Below, in pieces: positions 21,704 through 33,500 of a stretch of 64,000 nucleotides of DNA. The position numbers and the translations under genes were made by a program. Origin of the DNA: Ypsolopha sequella (Eukaryota; Arthropoda; Insecta; Lepidoptera; Ypsolophidae); NCBI GenBank assembly GCA_934047225.1, contig OW203987.1, positions 2,383,501 to 2,447,500 on the forward strand, given 5' to 3'. The notes beneath the pieces were generated by a model. That model was not told where the DNA came from, ran no database searches, and saw only the letters and a program-made list of their open reading frames with translations. The first letter of the stretch is position 1. Each line of letters starts with the position of its first letter.

Positions 21704-22425
21704 TGTCGCGGATTACCGCGAGCTCGGCCCTATGAAAACGTTTGGTGGTAAAAATACAACTTGAACACAACTTTATTTTGTGCTAGCAACACTTTTTCTT
21801 TTTTTTGGCTTACCCGCCTTTTTTCTGAATGTGAGTTGGGCCACATTTTTGCTAGCGCCCGTGAAGAGAGGACAGTCTCTGCATCTGCCTCGTGGGCACG
21901 AGCCACGTCTCCTACGTGGCTGCGTGAGAATATTTTAATCAACAGTCACCCTGGTGAGTAATAGCACCTAATTATGTTGCTCATAACATTAGAAAGTGAT
22001 GGTGACTGGGAGGCGAGATGAATTGGTTATGTGCTGGTATCAGTGCGTCTTGGAGGCCACGATTCCGTTGTGGCTCTCAAGATGGGTAGTTGATACCAGC
22101 TGGTGGCATGGGTTGGACTATAGGGGAAGTAGGATGTCCATCTACGGAACATAAAGGTTCCGCGTGCTCAGTGTTCACTAGGAGGTAAACTTGTCCCTCG
22201 GAACATGGGAGCTCCGAGAGAGTAGGTACAGCTTGCTGTACGTCGACCATTGTCAACATCAGGCGAAGACCTGATGCAATGGTGGCTCTCTCTCTTGTAT
22301 TATAAAATTGTTACAAAGATGAAAATGAGTGTTTCGCCTCCTAGTCGCTTAGCTTCTAGTAGACCTACTGTTTATAATATTATGTTGCGTGTAATATTTT
22401 TCTACCATTCCTTAAAGCCGCAACA
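21704..22425. repeat. Solo LTR inserted in the Copia RNase H
   Basis: The 722-bp segment starts TGTCGCGG and ends CCGCAACA, inverted termini with one mismatch. Flanks are ACTGC (21699-21703) and ATTGC (22426-22430), a 5-bp target duplication with one change. Removing it rejoins Copia RNase H. It has no coding content, so it is best read as an LTR left by recombination between the two LTRs of a lost element. The orientation is not known. Confidence 0.7.
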
Positions 22426-22770
22426 ATTGCTGCAGCTGCTACAAACTATGCTTCAGCTGAGGAAAGTGCTACAGTTGACTGTTGTTGTTGTTATAAAAAA
22501 TGCCACAACCACTTACGCTTTTTCTCTCCTCCTTGTCACTAGCCCAATCAGAATCAGAGTAGGCTACCAGTTGATTTTCACCTGTGTTTTTACTATAAAT
22601 AAGACATTTATCTATAGTCTGCTTCAAATATCTGAGAACTCTTTTAGCTGCAGTCCACAATGTCTGTGTAGGTTTATCTAAATACTTGCTGAGAAATGAT
22701 GTAGTATATGAAATGTCTGGTCGTGATATTGTAGATACAGTCTGTTCGACAAGAGCGTAACCGGCATTAT
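22426..22770 (-). pseudogene. Copia RT end and RNase H start
   Basis: It reads RPDISYTTSFLSKYLDKP, AAKRVLRYLKQT and YSDSDWASDKEERKSVSG. Near 22,500 a CAA/AAC repeat slips the frame and QQSTVALSSAEA follows, then a TAG and FVAAA. The DSDWA and ALSSxEAE motifs are diagnostic of Copia RNase H. The slip at the trinucleotide run and the TAG make it inactive. Confidence 0.85.
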
Positions 22771-22795
22771 TTGAATAATAATAATATATAATAAA

Positions 22796-23545
22796 GGCGT
22801 AGGGATGTGACGACCCCATCGCCCTCTGGTATGTCCTGTACGTCCAGTGCAATCAGTCACCGCAGGGCGGCTTGTGGCGAGCCGATGGTGAGTGGCGACA
22901 CCACGGACCCTACCTCCAGGGGACACTATCACACATGCGCTTACACACACACATACACACAGCAACACACACCCTGCCTCTGCGCTTGCCTTAACCAGCC
23001 GGCCAGAGTGGAGATGCAAGAGCGGAACCTATGCTTCAGGTTGGAAGTGTAAAATGTCATAACGCCGGGGGCACTTGACTGTAGAAGGATCTTGCGCCCC
23101 GCAGACTCACCTCTCGACAACCTTAGCTGCTTACATAGTGTTGCCCCCTGGCCACCCCATGGTGGCTAGATAGGGGGCTCACAACGGCTATCCTGTTGGA
23201 TAGTTATTAAGCAGCAAGTCACCATCTGCCATATTTTAATTTCTGAGAGATTTTCGAGGCAGATGTCCGTTATCTCACTCCATAGCCCTGTTATCCAGCC
23301 CATTTAGCATCCCATCTTCATAGCCCACTCCAAGTCGCTTCCTTCCTGGCAATAGTTTGGCAACTGTGGGGGACTGTCCGTTAGTGTATCTCAATGATAC
23401 ATTGAGGGAGAGGCCCCCATGGATGCAGCCATCTCACATTTAGATTAAATGGTACCAAAGGCCTCTTCAATGTTGGCTTCGGCCCCATGAATGCCTTTCA
23501 AATGACCGGGTCCCTATGGGCCCGTGACTGAAAAGTGTACCTACA
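22796..23545 (+). repeat. (TAA)n-flanked interspersed repeat X, copy 1
   Basis: The unit starts ggcgtagggatgtgacgac after an (AAT)n tract and ends gactgaaaagtgtacctaca followed by (TAA)5. A second copy, split in two, lies at 37160-42627 with the same ends and the same (TAA)n flanks. It contains a (CA)n stretch at about 22,940-22,965. It has no RT motif, so it is non-autonomous. The (TAA)n flanks suggest that it uses the machinery of an R4/Dong-type LINE or is a deleted member of one. Confidence 0.75.
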
Positions 23546-23560
23546 TAATAATAATAATAA

Positions 23561-23904
23561 TTTTGGGTCTTTAATGACCTCCAAAAATTTAAAACGGTGC
23601 ATCGCACGACCAAAACAATTCCTAATAACCACATCTACACAAAATATTGCTTAATACAAAAAAATATATATATTTTTAATAAATAACAGTAGGTCAAGAA
23701 TGAAATAACAACTTTTAAAAATCTTAAAAGATATACTTGGCGGCAACAAATGAGATAGCACCCTAGAAACAAATTAGGTAATGACTTTTAGTTTAGGAAA
23801 TATTCAAGGGCGGATCCAGGATTTATTTATGATTTATTTATTTATGAAGGAAGGCACAAGTTTCTTTTTTTCCTTTATTCTTTTGGTCGTTTTGTTTTTT
23901 CTTT
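23561..23904. other. Unassigned stretch next to the nuclease pseudogene
   Basis: Begins ttttgggtctttaatgacc after the TAA run. A similar phrase, 'ggggtcatcaaagaccccc', appears at about 25,369-25,391. A tttatttatga run lies at about 23,830. No gene is seen. Confidence 0.3.
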
Positions 23905-24407
23905 TCATTTTTTTTCAATTTTGTCTGTGATGTATGGTGGATCCCGGATTGGCATGTTGCAAGTAAGACGAGGGTCAACAATTTCGAGTATTAAGCAATC
24001 TTTATAAAATGCTTCTAATTTTCCTTTCATTTTATTCAAGAAAAAATCACAGTCTCTTTAATTTTTTTCTATTTTTAAAGGATGTTCCTTCTCATACCAC
24101 ACTGCAAATATGGAATATTTTCCTTTTGTAACTTGCAGTTGTCCCTGCACTTGATAATACCAATTGTGGTTCTTGTTATTGATTTTTTGTTTGGTTTTTC
24201 TTTTGGTTGGAAATTAAGCTTCCCTTTATTGATGCTTTCTTCGAGCCCTAGTTTAAAAGCTGTTATCGGGCATTTGATTTCCACCACTGTATCTTCTCCT
24301 ACGATCCCGTCTGGAGTCGCACCGAGATAGGGATTTTCGGGGTCAATGAACAATCCGCAATGCTTAATTTCAACATTTTCTTGTTTGGCCAGTTGTAGCA
24401 AAGCTTC
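23905..24407 (-). pseudogene. YqaJ-type viral recombinase/exonuclease domain, terminal exon
   Basis: A 3' splice site (tttatag) precedes 24407. The frame then reads EALLQLAKQENVEIKHCGLF, IDPENPYLGATPDGIVG and VVEIKCPI, the PD-(D/E)xK nuclease core of the YqaJ family (alkaline exonuclease fold): D in TPDG, ExK in VEIKC. Near 24,190-24,230 a frameshift occurs. The correct continuation, NWYYQVQGQLQV and YSIFAVWYEKEHP, is in another frame, with an in-frame TAA near 24,060 before DCDFFLNKMKGKL. The stop is at 23905-23907. Such nucleases occur in phages and baculoviruses, and expanded families occur in insects, often with transposons. This copy is inactive. Confidence 0.78.
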
Positions 24408-24691
24408 CTATAAATAAAAAAATCTGAATTTTATTATAAGTACCAAAAGTTTTATGCTTGAATATGTGACTTTTATAATATTTTAAGATAAACAAATTTA
24501 ACTTAAAATTAAGGATTATATTCTTAAGGAATGTTAAATTTACACAATTATATTAAAGTATACATATTCTAAATATTATTAGAGTGCATTACAAACTAGA
24601 AAAGATCAATCAAAAACAAACCCAAATACAATAATTTGAAAAATTTATGGTGTGATACTGTTATCGAGTTAAATTTATATTTTTGACATAC

Positions 24692-24751
24692 TTATTCTCT
24701 GATAAAGGCGTTTGACCGCCTTTGAAAGTTGTCGCTTGTTGACTGCCAGCT
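24692..24751 (-). CDS. Small exon upstream of the YqaJ nuclease (duplicate 1)
   Basis: 60 nt between tttacag and GTATGT, reading AGSQQATTFKGGQTPLSENK in one frame. It is a multiple of three, so skipping keeps frame. The intron sequence before it matches that before the exon at 24863-24937. The link to the YqaJ exon is by order and strand only. Confidence 0.4.
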   Translation of the reverse strand, partial: SWQSTSDNFQRRSNAFIRE

Positions 24752-24862
24752 CTGTAAAAGTAAAGGAACATGAATTAACTGAATACATCCTATTATTTTA
24801 AGAAATATATATATTTACTATATATATCTTTACGTACTACGTATTTATATATCTTTACGTAC

Positions 24863-24937
24863 CCTTCCTCCAATAAAAGCTTAGCTAATAGCGTGCCACC
24901 TTCTTCTTCGGATTTCGACAATACTTGGTTGTTAGCT
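24863..24937 (-). CDS. Small exon upstream of the YqaJ nuclease (duplicate 2)
   Basis: 75 nt between ttttgcag and GTACGT, reading ANNQVLSKSEEEGGTLL and AKLLLEEG. It and its right flank (ctattattttaagaaata on the plus strand) look like an older duplicate of the exon at 24692-24751, with a period of about 190 bp. Confidence 0.4.
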
Positions 24938-27028
24938 CTGCAAAAGTAAATAAGTTAAGAATATGAACAACCTGATGGTCACCCTATTATTTTAAGAAAT
25001 AAAATTCATATATCGCGTACGTATTTAATTTATTTTTATTACTGACAAAACTTACAACCGTGATTATCATAAATTGTGACATAATACTAAAATTAACTTA
25101 TATGATTAGGTATTTTTAATTTTGAATGCGCCCATAGCTTGCCAAAAGGGAGTTTTCGAGTTCAATTTCCGTGTAAATTTGGCAAAAGTAATTTTTTCGG
25201 TAAGTTTCATCGCATAAGAATAGCAAATAATTTGACATCGAGTCATTGCTAATTGTCATGAAAAACCTCACATTTATGCGTCTTTTGTATTGAGGAGGCT
25301 TTAGTAACACTTTTGGTCAGATTTACTTTTATTATGCACTGTTACCAATATAAAAACATTTTCATTTTTGGGGTCATCAAAGACCCCCATTTTAAGTCTT
25401 TTGTCTTTTGTGCCAGCGGGGTTATTAAAAACATTTTTGGATAATATCAATTATGTCGTATGCAACACACCATTGCCGAGATAAAGGTACATATATTGCA
25501 GGTGCTAAGATAATGATAATATAGATTGTATAGAATAAATTCAGTGTCGTACTTTCATAAAACTATTCACGTATTCAATACCACTTTGCCATCTAGAATG
25601 AACGCTAAGAAAGAATTTGCGCGACAGTCTTTTGAAGTTACCGACTTTACCGACTTGAAGTTATCGAGCTCCCCCGGCCCGCACCGAGTTGAGCCCTTCC
25701 CATGGCGCGTCGTCGTTTAGTTTAGCGGATCACGGTAGGTTTCGCGCGTTTTGGAAAGCCACCATTATAATATTATTTACCTAATATTTAGGACTATATT
25801 TAGATATAACTATATTTAGACATCTGGGAGCAAGGGGCGAGTACAAAATAATTTCCTGGTATACAGTTTTACAAGTCACATCACAGCAAATAGGAAAGAA
25901 GTAAACATATTACATTTCACTTACTCGTTGGTAATTCTATTTTCATATTAAGTGTTGTTGGCGTCGATAGGTGAAAATGGTTTTCTTATCTGTCTCCTGA
26001 AATTACAAATATTCAATGTTATAACTTTGAATACCTACTTATTTTATTTCATTACAATAAATAACTGCTGTTCCGCAACCGCAGCGCAGGCAGACCGGAC
26101 ACAAATTAATGTGCCTTTACCGGATTTGAACTACTGGACCACAGGAGGTGGTCATAATAATAGGTGACCAGTGTTGGGAAATAATTATTGTATTCTTACA
26201 ATAATTTGTGATACGAAAACAAGCTGTACCATAAAACATAGCTTTCTCATTATTGTATGCATTTATACAATATTTTAGGATTTTTTACAATATATTGACA
26301 AGCAACTTTAAAACTTTGACCGAAATAAAATGAACGAACCCATTAGTAAATCTTGGACAAAAGCCTTTTTGACTAAACTATACCTCTACTATTATTTATT
26401 CTGTCTCTACACAGTACCATAGTACAAAGTAATAGACTGAATGGGCTGCGTTCCCTTTGCTTATCCTAGATTGAATTTAAAAAACAAAAGTGGAGAATTT
26501 GAATTTGCCTGAGGAATTTGTGTTCGCCTATCGTCTATTTCTACGTCTATTTCTTTGTCATTTTTTGCCGAGGAATAAGGAGGTTTTACTTAGCTATTTT
26601 GAAGTGGTAGCTTCATCTGCGAGCGATCCAGGGTGAGTCCGAGCTTTTTCCGGTACGAGGCGGCCTTTCTCAATTACTTTTTTTTTCCACCAAAACACAG
26701 TTTTAGAAACATACCATTCTTTAATTTTTGCACACACACATTGCCGGCACAATTTTCACAGTAGTTACTACTACCACTAGCCATTTTTAGCAATTTTTAG
26801 ACTCAATTTTATTTCTTTTATACTGCTTGTCATCAATTTGCGTAACGAACGAACGAGAAACAATAATGGATGGCTGGCGCCCGCCAAGCCGCCATTTTCG
26901 GTGAATATCGTAAAAAGCCGTCGGCTTTTTGCAAAGTCGTCGCCTACATTTCGGACGCAAACAAGCACAAAATTTTGCATTGTGTGCCATGTATTAACAG
27001 TAACGCGCAAACATAGGCACTGTTAGAA
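24938..27028. other. Gene-poor AT-rich stretch
   Basis: I could not support a gene here. A 64-codon minus frame at 25310-25116 (INVRFFMTISNDSMSNYLLF) might be another exon of the nuclease gene. Around 26,780-26,640 a minus frame reads KEWYVSKTVFWWKKKVIEKG with no known motif. Short open frames at 27010-26777 overlap each other and look incidental. Confidence 0.3.
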
Positions 27029-27036
27029 TATGGCCC

Positions 27037-27714
27037 CAGGGTTGCCAGACACCGATGGCTTCTCCTCGTACAGACAGGGTCGAAAATCTCGTACTTTGGC
27101 AACACAACCTCGTACACACCTTTAGTTTTTGGCATTTTGTTAATAGTTACTTATAAGTTTTATAATTTTAGGTTTTCTTTAATTTGTTTCTGTTTTGTTT
27201 TCATTTGAGTTGTAATTTATAGATCAGTTACGAACGTAATCAAACAAAGTACAATATGAAACTTTAATACTTAATGTATCTTAGGTAATTAAAATTAATG
27301 CACCTAAACTATAATAAAACTAATAGCACAGAAATACTACGGTTGAAGAACTGAGTTATCAAATATAATATACTCTATAGCATCATTATCTGTTCCATCT
27401 TCGAGTTCAGTGTTTCACAAGCGAGTGTGCAAACATACCCATTGTTACAAACATAAAAAATTAAAATTTTTGAAGTTTAATATCGAGGGAATTCCTTAGC
27501 GGTAGCGAATAATTGCCGGAAAACGATGTAAAATGCTGCATAAAACTTACACTCTCAGTGATATAGATATAATTTGTATCCACGAATTAAAATTAAAATT
27601 TGTATTCATGAATCTCGTACAATTTCGTACGAGGATGGATGTGAGCTCGTACCTCGTACCGGGACCTCTAAATCTCGTACTTGTACGAGAAACCTCGTAC
27701 GGATGGCAACCCTG
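27037..27714. mobile_element. hAT-type MITE
   Basis: It starts CAGGGTTGCCA and ends TGGCAACCCTG (11-bp perfect terminal inverted repeats). It is flanked by a perfect 8-bp duplication TATGGCCC at 27029-27036 and 27715-27722, the hAT hallmark. The subterminal regions carry many copies of CTCGTAC or its complement (three on the left at 27,065-27,116, at least six on the right at 27,615-27,700), as expected for transposase binding sites. 678 bp with no transposase, so non-autonomous. Confidence 0.92.
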
Positions 27715-27722
27715 TATGGCCC

Positions 27723-28940
27723 ACACATAGACACCATTCCGCGATGTCTTTTGGCATCGAGAGAGCGAGCGAATCGCAGACTGCGAAGTCTGCGAACTGA
27801 GACTCGCAGACCGCAGTTCCCGCTAATGACAATAGATGGCGGTCGGTGTTGCTACATTTTAGCAGAAAATTTATTACTATTCCGTAAAAATGCGTATTTG
27901 TCAGGGTAGACAGTGTCTTTTTGTCTATATAGACTGCACGCCACTGGTATTTCCCACCCACACATATTCTTCATTCCAATAGAGGAAATGATGTTTGTAA
28001 ACTTAGGTAAGAACAATGTTTTTAAACAACTTTATAACCAAAAAGTGATAATAATACAAGTATTCATTATTCATGACAACATCAATTCTTTTTCAGGAAA
28101 TCAAGTTTTTACTATAATAATACAAGGGTATATACAGGGTGTCCCATAATAAGCGAATCAAATTGTTATGGGAGGTAGCTTAGTCCAATTCCTATCAAAT
28201 AAAATAAACATAGGTGAAACAAAAGTTCGATGGTTTTTGAGTTAATTAACTTTTTCAAAAAAATTTGAAAACATCTTCCCGTCCCTGTTTTTTTTGCTGT
28301 CATTACTTTATTTTTCAGTTAAGAATTTTTTATTTTCAGAATATTATTTAAAAATAACAATTTCATGAATTGGCTACCAAACATTTTAGAAAAGTTACAC
28401 CAAATTTAAATGGCAAGACTTTGTTTTCACTCTTGTGTAAATTCGAAAAAAATCTTTAAACTTTGGATCTCTGTGATGAAAAAAAAAAGTATGGAGTGGG
28501 AATGATAAACTATTTTAAAAACTTGCTCATTTAATGTTCTTTTTAGAAATGTAAGATATGTGACCATTTTCATAAGAATAAGCCTATTTATTAACCTTGA
28601 TCAACGGCAGGAATGGATATTTAAAAAATATTATCCATAATTTGAACTAAAAATCTTATTTACACTATCGCATCGACGTTCTAACCGTTCTTTTGACTAT
28701 TTATCTAAGAACAGTTAAAAAATAAACAAGGACATCAACAGCGTGATGTATAGCTGTCTCGTTTTACCATGAAGCTAGCTGCCATGCCACCACTAATTTG
28801 CCATTGTTGTTTGTTTGCGCACTCACTTGTCGCTCAGTGCAATACTTTACCTACTGTGCTACACTCGTGTACTATCACTGCTTCCGTATTGCGATATTCC
28901 AACGAACCTGGCTTTAATTTGGACTTTGCTGTGCTCTTGA
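27723..28940. other. Intergenic stretch with repeat ends and a hairpin
   Basis: A perfect hairpin CGCAGACT-GCGA-AGTCTGCG lies at 27,775-27,794. The repeat end atatacagggtgtcccataa occurs at 28,129-28,148 and is followed by about 300 bases of poly-T-rich sequence. No coding region is seen until the hAT remnant. Confidence 0.35.
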
Positions 28941-29609
28941 TTTGGTATCTTAGTCCAAAAAAATCCTACCGGAATAACGGATTTTCGCATAAGGTGTAAG
29001 AGCTTTCTCATGGTAGCTGCATCTGAAATAAAAAAACGCTGGGACTTTGGCAGCAAAGTAATGTTGGAAATAAGCTCTTTAAATCATAGGTTAGCTCTTT
29101 CAAGCAGCCACAGACTGGAAAAACCTTCCATCATGCCGTTGGCTACATCACTGCCTAGAATCATTCATTCTAATACTGCAATAGACGATGACCGTTTAAT
29201 GCAGTGCTTAGATGACCAGTGGCGAAAGCTTCCTCTGAGATGCCTACCTGACGACATAGCTCAAGAAAAAGAAGCCGACATTTTTTGGTCTAAATTGCTC
29301 AAGTTTGAAAAAATTTGCGAAGAGAGAGAGTTTGCTGCTCTCGCGCAGTTTGCTCTTGATGCTTTATGCATCCCTCATGCAAACGCAGATTGCGAACGAG
29401 TTTTCAGCAAAATAAACCTTATAAAAACCAAAACCAGAAACAGGCTTCTAACTGAAACAATAAATAATTTTGTCATAGCTTCAGACAGTGTAAAACGCAA
29501 CGAAAATGCATTTGAACCGACAAAAATAATGGTGAACAAAGTTGTATCTAATGTTCTGTATCATCGAGATGCTGAAGAAGAAGATATTGAATTTTCAATA
29601 CCCGAATAA
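28941..29609 (+). pseudogene. hAT transposase C-terminal fragment
   Basis: The open frame begins after a TGA at 28,938-28,940 and reads VQKNPTGITDFRIRCKSFLM, then AASEIKKRWDF, a variable middle, and the hAT dimerisation region: FAALAQFALDALCIPHANAD, CERVFSKINLIKTKTRNRL. That C-terminal helix-rich block is the most conserved part of hAT transposases. The BED finger and the DDE core are missing. The stop at 29607-29609 overlaps an AATAAA. A domesticated exon is possible but there is no evidence for one. The nearby MITE may belong to the same superfamily, but no terminal repeat links them. Confidence 0.75.
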
Positions 29610-29867
29610 ACAATTGAGAAATGAAGTTGTGGCTCTTTCTTTTATTTTTTGTTTGTTTTCTCTTGCAAGTAGCACTTGTATTCTTTCAGAGGGGTAATCT
29701 GTTTCAAAAACTTGGTCAATTCAATAAAGGACTATGCCAAAAAAATACAATAATTCTCCCAAAAATACTATATATTTTACCATAATTCTCCCAAAAGTAC
29801 AATGTTTTTTTGCTTGGCAACACCATAATTTCGCACCAACCATTGACATTTTGACCATGGAGCCATA

Positions 29868-30542
29868 GTGCCATATGGCTCTGTTAGTGTAACCTTTCTA
29901 AGCAATGTATTACCAGACTCAGTATACCTGGACATTTTCCGATTTAAAGTATTTGAATATAATGCACCGCTGATGCAATGCTTCAAATGCTTTAAATTTA
30001 ATCATGGCGCTAAATATTGTAAATCATTACAAACATGTTCCATTTGTGCAGGAGAGCATCATTTCACCTGTTGCTCAAAAGAAGAGACTGTAAAATGTAT
30101 TAATTGTGGAGGAGCCCATTTAGCTGTCTCTAGGGATTGCCCTATAAAAATTACCAAAATCCAAGAAAAACGAAACAAAAATAACCATGCTTTGGCCAGC
30201 CCAAAACCTGAGAATTTATTAAAAAATTACAAAAAAGACTTTCCACCACTAAAAATTGTCCACACACCACTAGAAAATAATTCACAGAAAAATATACAAA
30301 AAACAGTGTCGAAAATAGTACCCAAAAAAAATGACATCAAAATAAAAGAAAATATAATAGCAAAAGAAAAAATACCTACTAAGGAAAATGAACAAAAAGA
30401 TGATTTCGTTACAAAAATTCTGGAAAATGAAACAATTCTGCAGGGATTGGTTGCAGCACTGGTCACAATTGGAAATAGCAATAGGCCAATCACTTTATCG
30501 GTGATAAAAGAAATTTTATCAGATACTTTAAAAAATGGATAA
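29868..30542 (+). pseudogene. ORF1 (gag-like) of the I-clade LINE, 5'-truncated
   Basis: An RNA-binding protein with three zinc knuckles: CFKCFKFNHGAKYC (CX2CX4HX4C), CSICAGEHHFTCC and CINCGGAHLAVSRDC, the last two variants, as in I-factor ORF1 proteins. A Lys-rich linker follows, then a short helical tail (IKEILSDTLKNG). The N-terminal half is absent because the LINE insertion is truncated at 29845. The stop overlaps the ORF2 ATG at 30535 by 8 bases. Confidence 0.82.
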
Positions 30543-33500
30543 GTTATATATTAGAGTTGCACAATTCAATATCGAAAGTGTTATACGAGAAAAACCACTC
30601 CTCATACAATTTTTGTATGAAGATGACATAGACATTTGTTTACTCAATGAAACAAGGTTGAAAGAAAACAGCACTTTTTACATTTCAGGTTATAATTTAA
30701 TCAATCAAAATGGTAGTAAAGGTCTTCATGGTGTAGCAATCCTGATAAAAAACTCTTTGAAATTTTCCGTTGTCCAAACACCATTTTATGAATATTTACA
30801 GTCTGTTGCAATAACTTTGTCTACAGATGTTGGTAATCTGTCCATTTTATGTGTTTATGCTCCTCCTGGACATGGTCGATTTAAATGCAGAAAACTAAGA
30901 CAAATAATAAATAGTCTACCCAAACCTACATTATTGTCGGGTGACCTAAATGCACATCATGTTGCGTTTGGCTGTCAGACAACAAAATCGAGAGGTACTG
31001 ATGTGTTTAACTTATTGGATGAAATAGATCTATGCATATTAAACACTGGCTCTCCAACAACAGTGGGGAGGCATAATCACAATCCTTCAGCTATAGACAT
31101 AAGTTGTATTAGTCCATCTGTTGCTCCATTGTGTCAATGGAAAGTACACGATGACTGTATGGGAAGTTATCATTTTCCCACTATTATAGACATACAGACT
31201 TCGATACAAAAGTACGAGACTGGGATGCCATCTGAACGCTACTGCTATAATAAAGCTGATTGGTCGTTATTTAAATCTGAATCAGAAAAAACTTTTAAAA
31301 ATTTCACCATTAACTTTGAAAATCCACTAAATACTTATGAAATTTTCTGTGAATCCCTTTCTGAAATCAAAGACATATGTATCCCAAAAACAAAACCATC
31401 TCTAGCTAAAAATATTTATAGAAAAAAACCTGTTCCTTGGTGGGACAGTGATTGCTTAGAAGCTGTTAAAAAAAGTAAAGATGCTCTAAATCTATTTAAA
31501 TCAGATTCAAGTCTTGAAAGTTATATAGCATATAAACGAATTGATGCAATGAAAAAACGTCTTCTTTCGGAAAAAAAGAAAAGTGGATGGGTAAAGCTAT
31601 GTGAATCGTTTAATAGATACACACCAGTCAGTACTATATGGAATTATATTAGAAAATTTAAACGGGTTGCTGCATTTAAATCTTCCAAAAATGATGATTG
31701 GATACCAGCCTTCTTGGACAAATATGCACCAACGTCCCCACCTGAAAAAGAAACAGATAAAATATTATTAGAACATTTTTTTAATAAACCCGGAAGCATA
31801 GGGAGCCGTTTTCTTTCTGAATCATTCACTTGGTAGGAATTTCTAGGAGCAATTAAATCTAGGAAAGATACTACTCCTGGCCTTGACGACATCTCATATA
31901 AACTGATCAGAAATCTCCACCCAGATGCACAAAAAACCCTTTTACAGATCTTTAATTTACTATGGGACACCCAAACGATACCAACCAGTTGGAAAACTCA
32001 ATGTGTTATTCCTATCCTAAAACAAGATAAACCTGTCAATGACTACAATTCCTACAGGCCTATATCATTATCATCATGTGTAGGTAAGATTTTTGAATAC
32101 ATGTTGAAAGTCCGACTAGATTGGTATATAGAATCAAATAACTTATTACCTGAGCAACAATTTGGTTTTCGCAAAGGGAGGTGTGCCACACAAAACTTGT
32201 GAAAACTTCACATCACTCGTCTCAGACATAAAGAATTCTTTTTTCAGTCATTCTTCAACAATTTGTGCCTTTTTGGATGTGCAAGGTGCTTTTGACAATG
32301 TCAATCCAACTGTCCTCACTGAGATTTTGAGTGATCTGAAAATACCGGGTAAAGTCTGTAAATGGGTATTTAACTTTTTGTATGAAAGAAGCATGTATCT
32401 CAAATACAATGACATCATACATGGCCCTAGATTTGTATATAAAGGTACAATGCAGGGTGCTACTATCTCTCCCTTACTTTATAACTTATACACTTGTCAA
32501 ATTAATAAGTATTTGACCGGAAAAGACATAAAATTTCTGCAATTTGCAGATGACTTGTTAATATATACTGTAAATACAAATGTAAATGTAGCTGTAAATA
32601 ATCTGAACAATGCGCTTGTACAGGTTCACAACTACTATTCTAATAAACTTAAACTTAATATCAATGCTGACAAAAGTGGTGCAATGATATTTTCTAAGAA
32701 ATATAATGATGCAAGACAAATATTCTTTAAAATATGATGGAAAACCTTTGCCATGGCTACATGAAAAGAAATTTTTAGGTGTTTGGCTGGACAAAAAATT
32801 GTCATTTCATGACCATGTAAACCACATTATACAAAATGCTTCAAAAGGCCTGAATATACTACGGTCATTGGCTGGGGTACATTGGGGTTCCGATCCAAAA
32901 ATTTTATCAATGCTGTATAAGAGTATAGTACGTAGTCACTTTGATTATAGTTCACTGGCGTATATGAATGCAAATCTCTCACTGCTACGCAAATTAGAAA
33001 TAATACAGAATAAAGCTTTAAGAATTATAACAGGTGCCATGTGTTCAACACCAATAAACACCATGCAGTGTGAGACTTGCATTCCTCCTCTACATTTAAG
33101 ACGCTTGCAGATAGCTGAGAGATTTTGTCTTAAATTATTATCCTCAGAATATAGATGTGTTTTAGATAGAATAATTCCACAACAGAATATATTAACAAAC
33201 AACTTGGGTTCATATACAAATAGCACACAACTATTATCTGGTCATGTGCCTGAACTATTAAGAATTATAATTCACCTCAAATCAATAACTGTAAATATGT
33301 ATAAAAATTACATTTGGCCAATTTATAAGGCTGATCATTTTAACATACTAATTAATAATATCACTGTAATATCAAGAACACTATCCAAAACCAAAATGAT
33401 TTACTGGAATTCTTATCAGAAAACCAATTATATTCACTGTATACTGATGGTTCAAAGTCGGATGATAGTGTAACTTCAGCTTTTTATGACCCCCAACAAA

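Larger units (their letters stand above)
21118..22770 (-). mobile_element. Copia retrotransposon 3' fragment
   Basis: From right to left it contains the end of RT/RNase H (22770-22426), an inserted solo LTR, the remaining RNase H (21703-21404), a spacer, a polypurine tract (AAGGGGGG, 21256-21249) and a short 3' LTR starting TGTTAGTG at 21248. The 5' two thirds of the element are gone; the break lies near 22,770, where a (TAA)n-flanked repeat starts. Confidence 0.8.

Noticed and set aside
22807..23052. 81-codon frame shared by both copies of repeat X (also 37171-37416)
   Set aside because: Between the copies I count four amino-acid-changing and one silent difference, which gives no sign of protein-level selection. 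The frame looks incidental.
26777..27135. Overlapping minus frames resembling Cys-rich fingers
   Set aside because: Three overlapping frames with scattered Cys show no consistent THAP or BED spacing, and the MITE boundary at 27,037 cuts through one of them.
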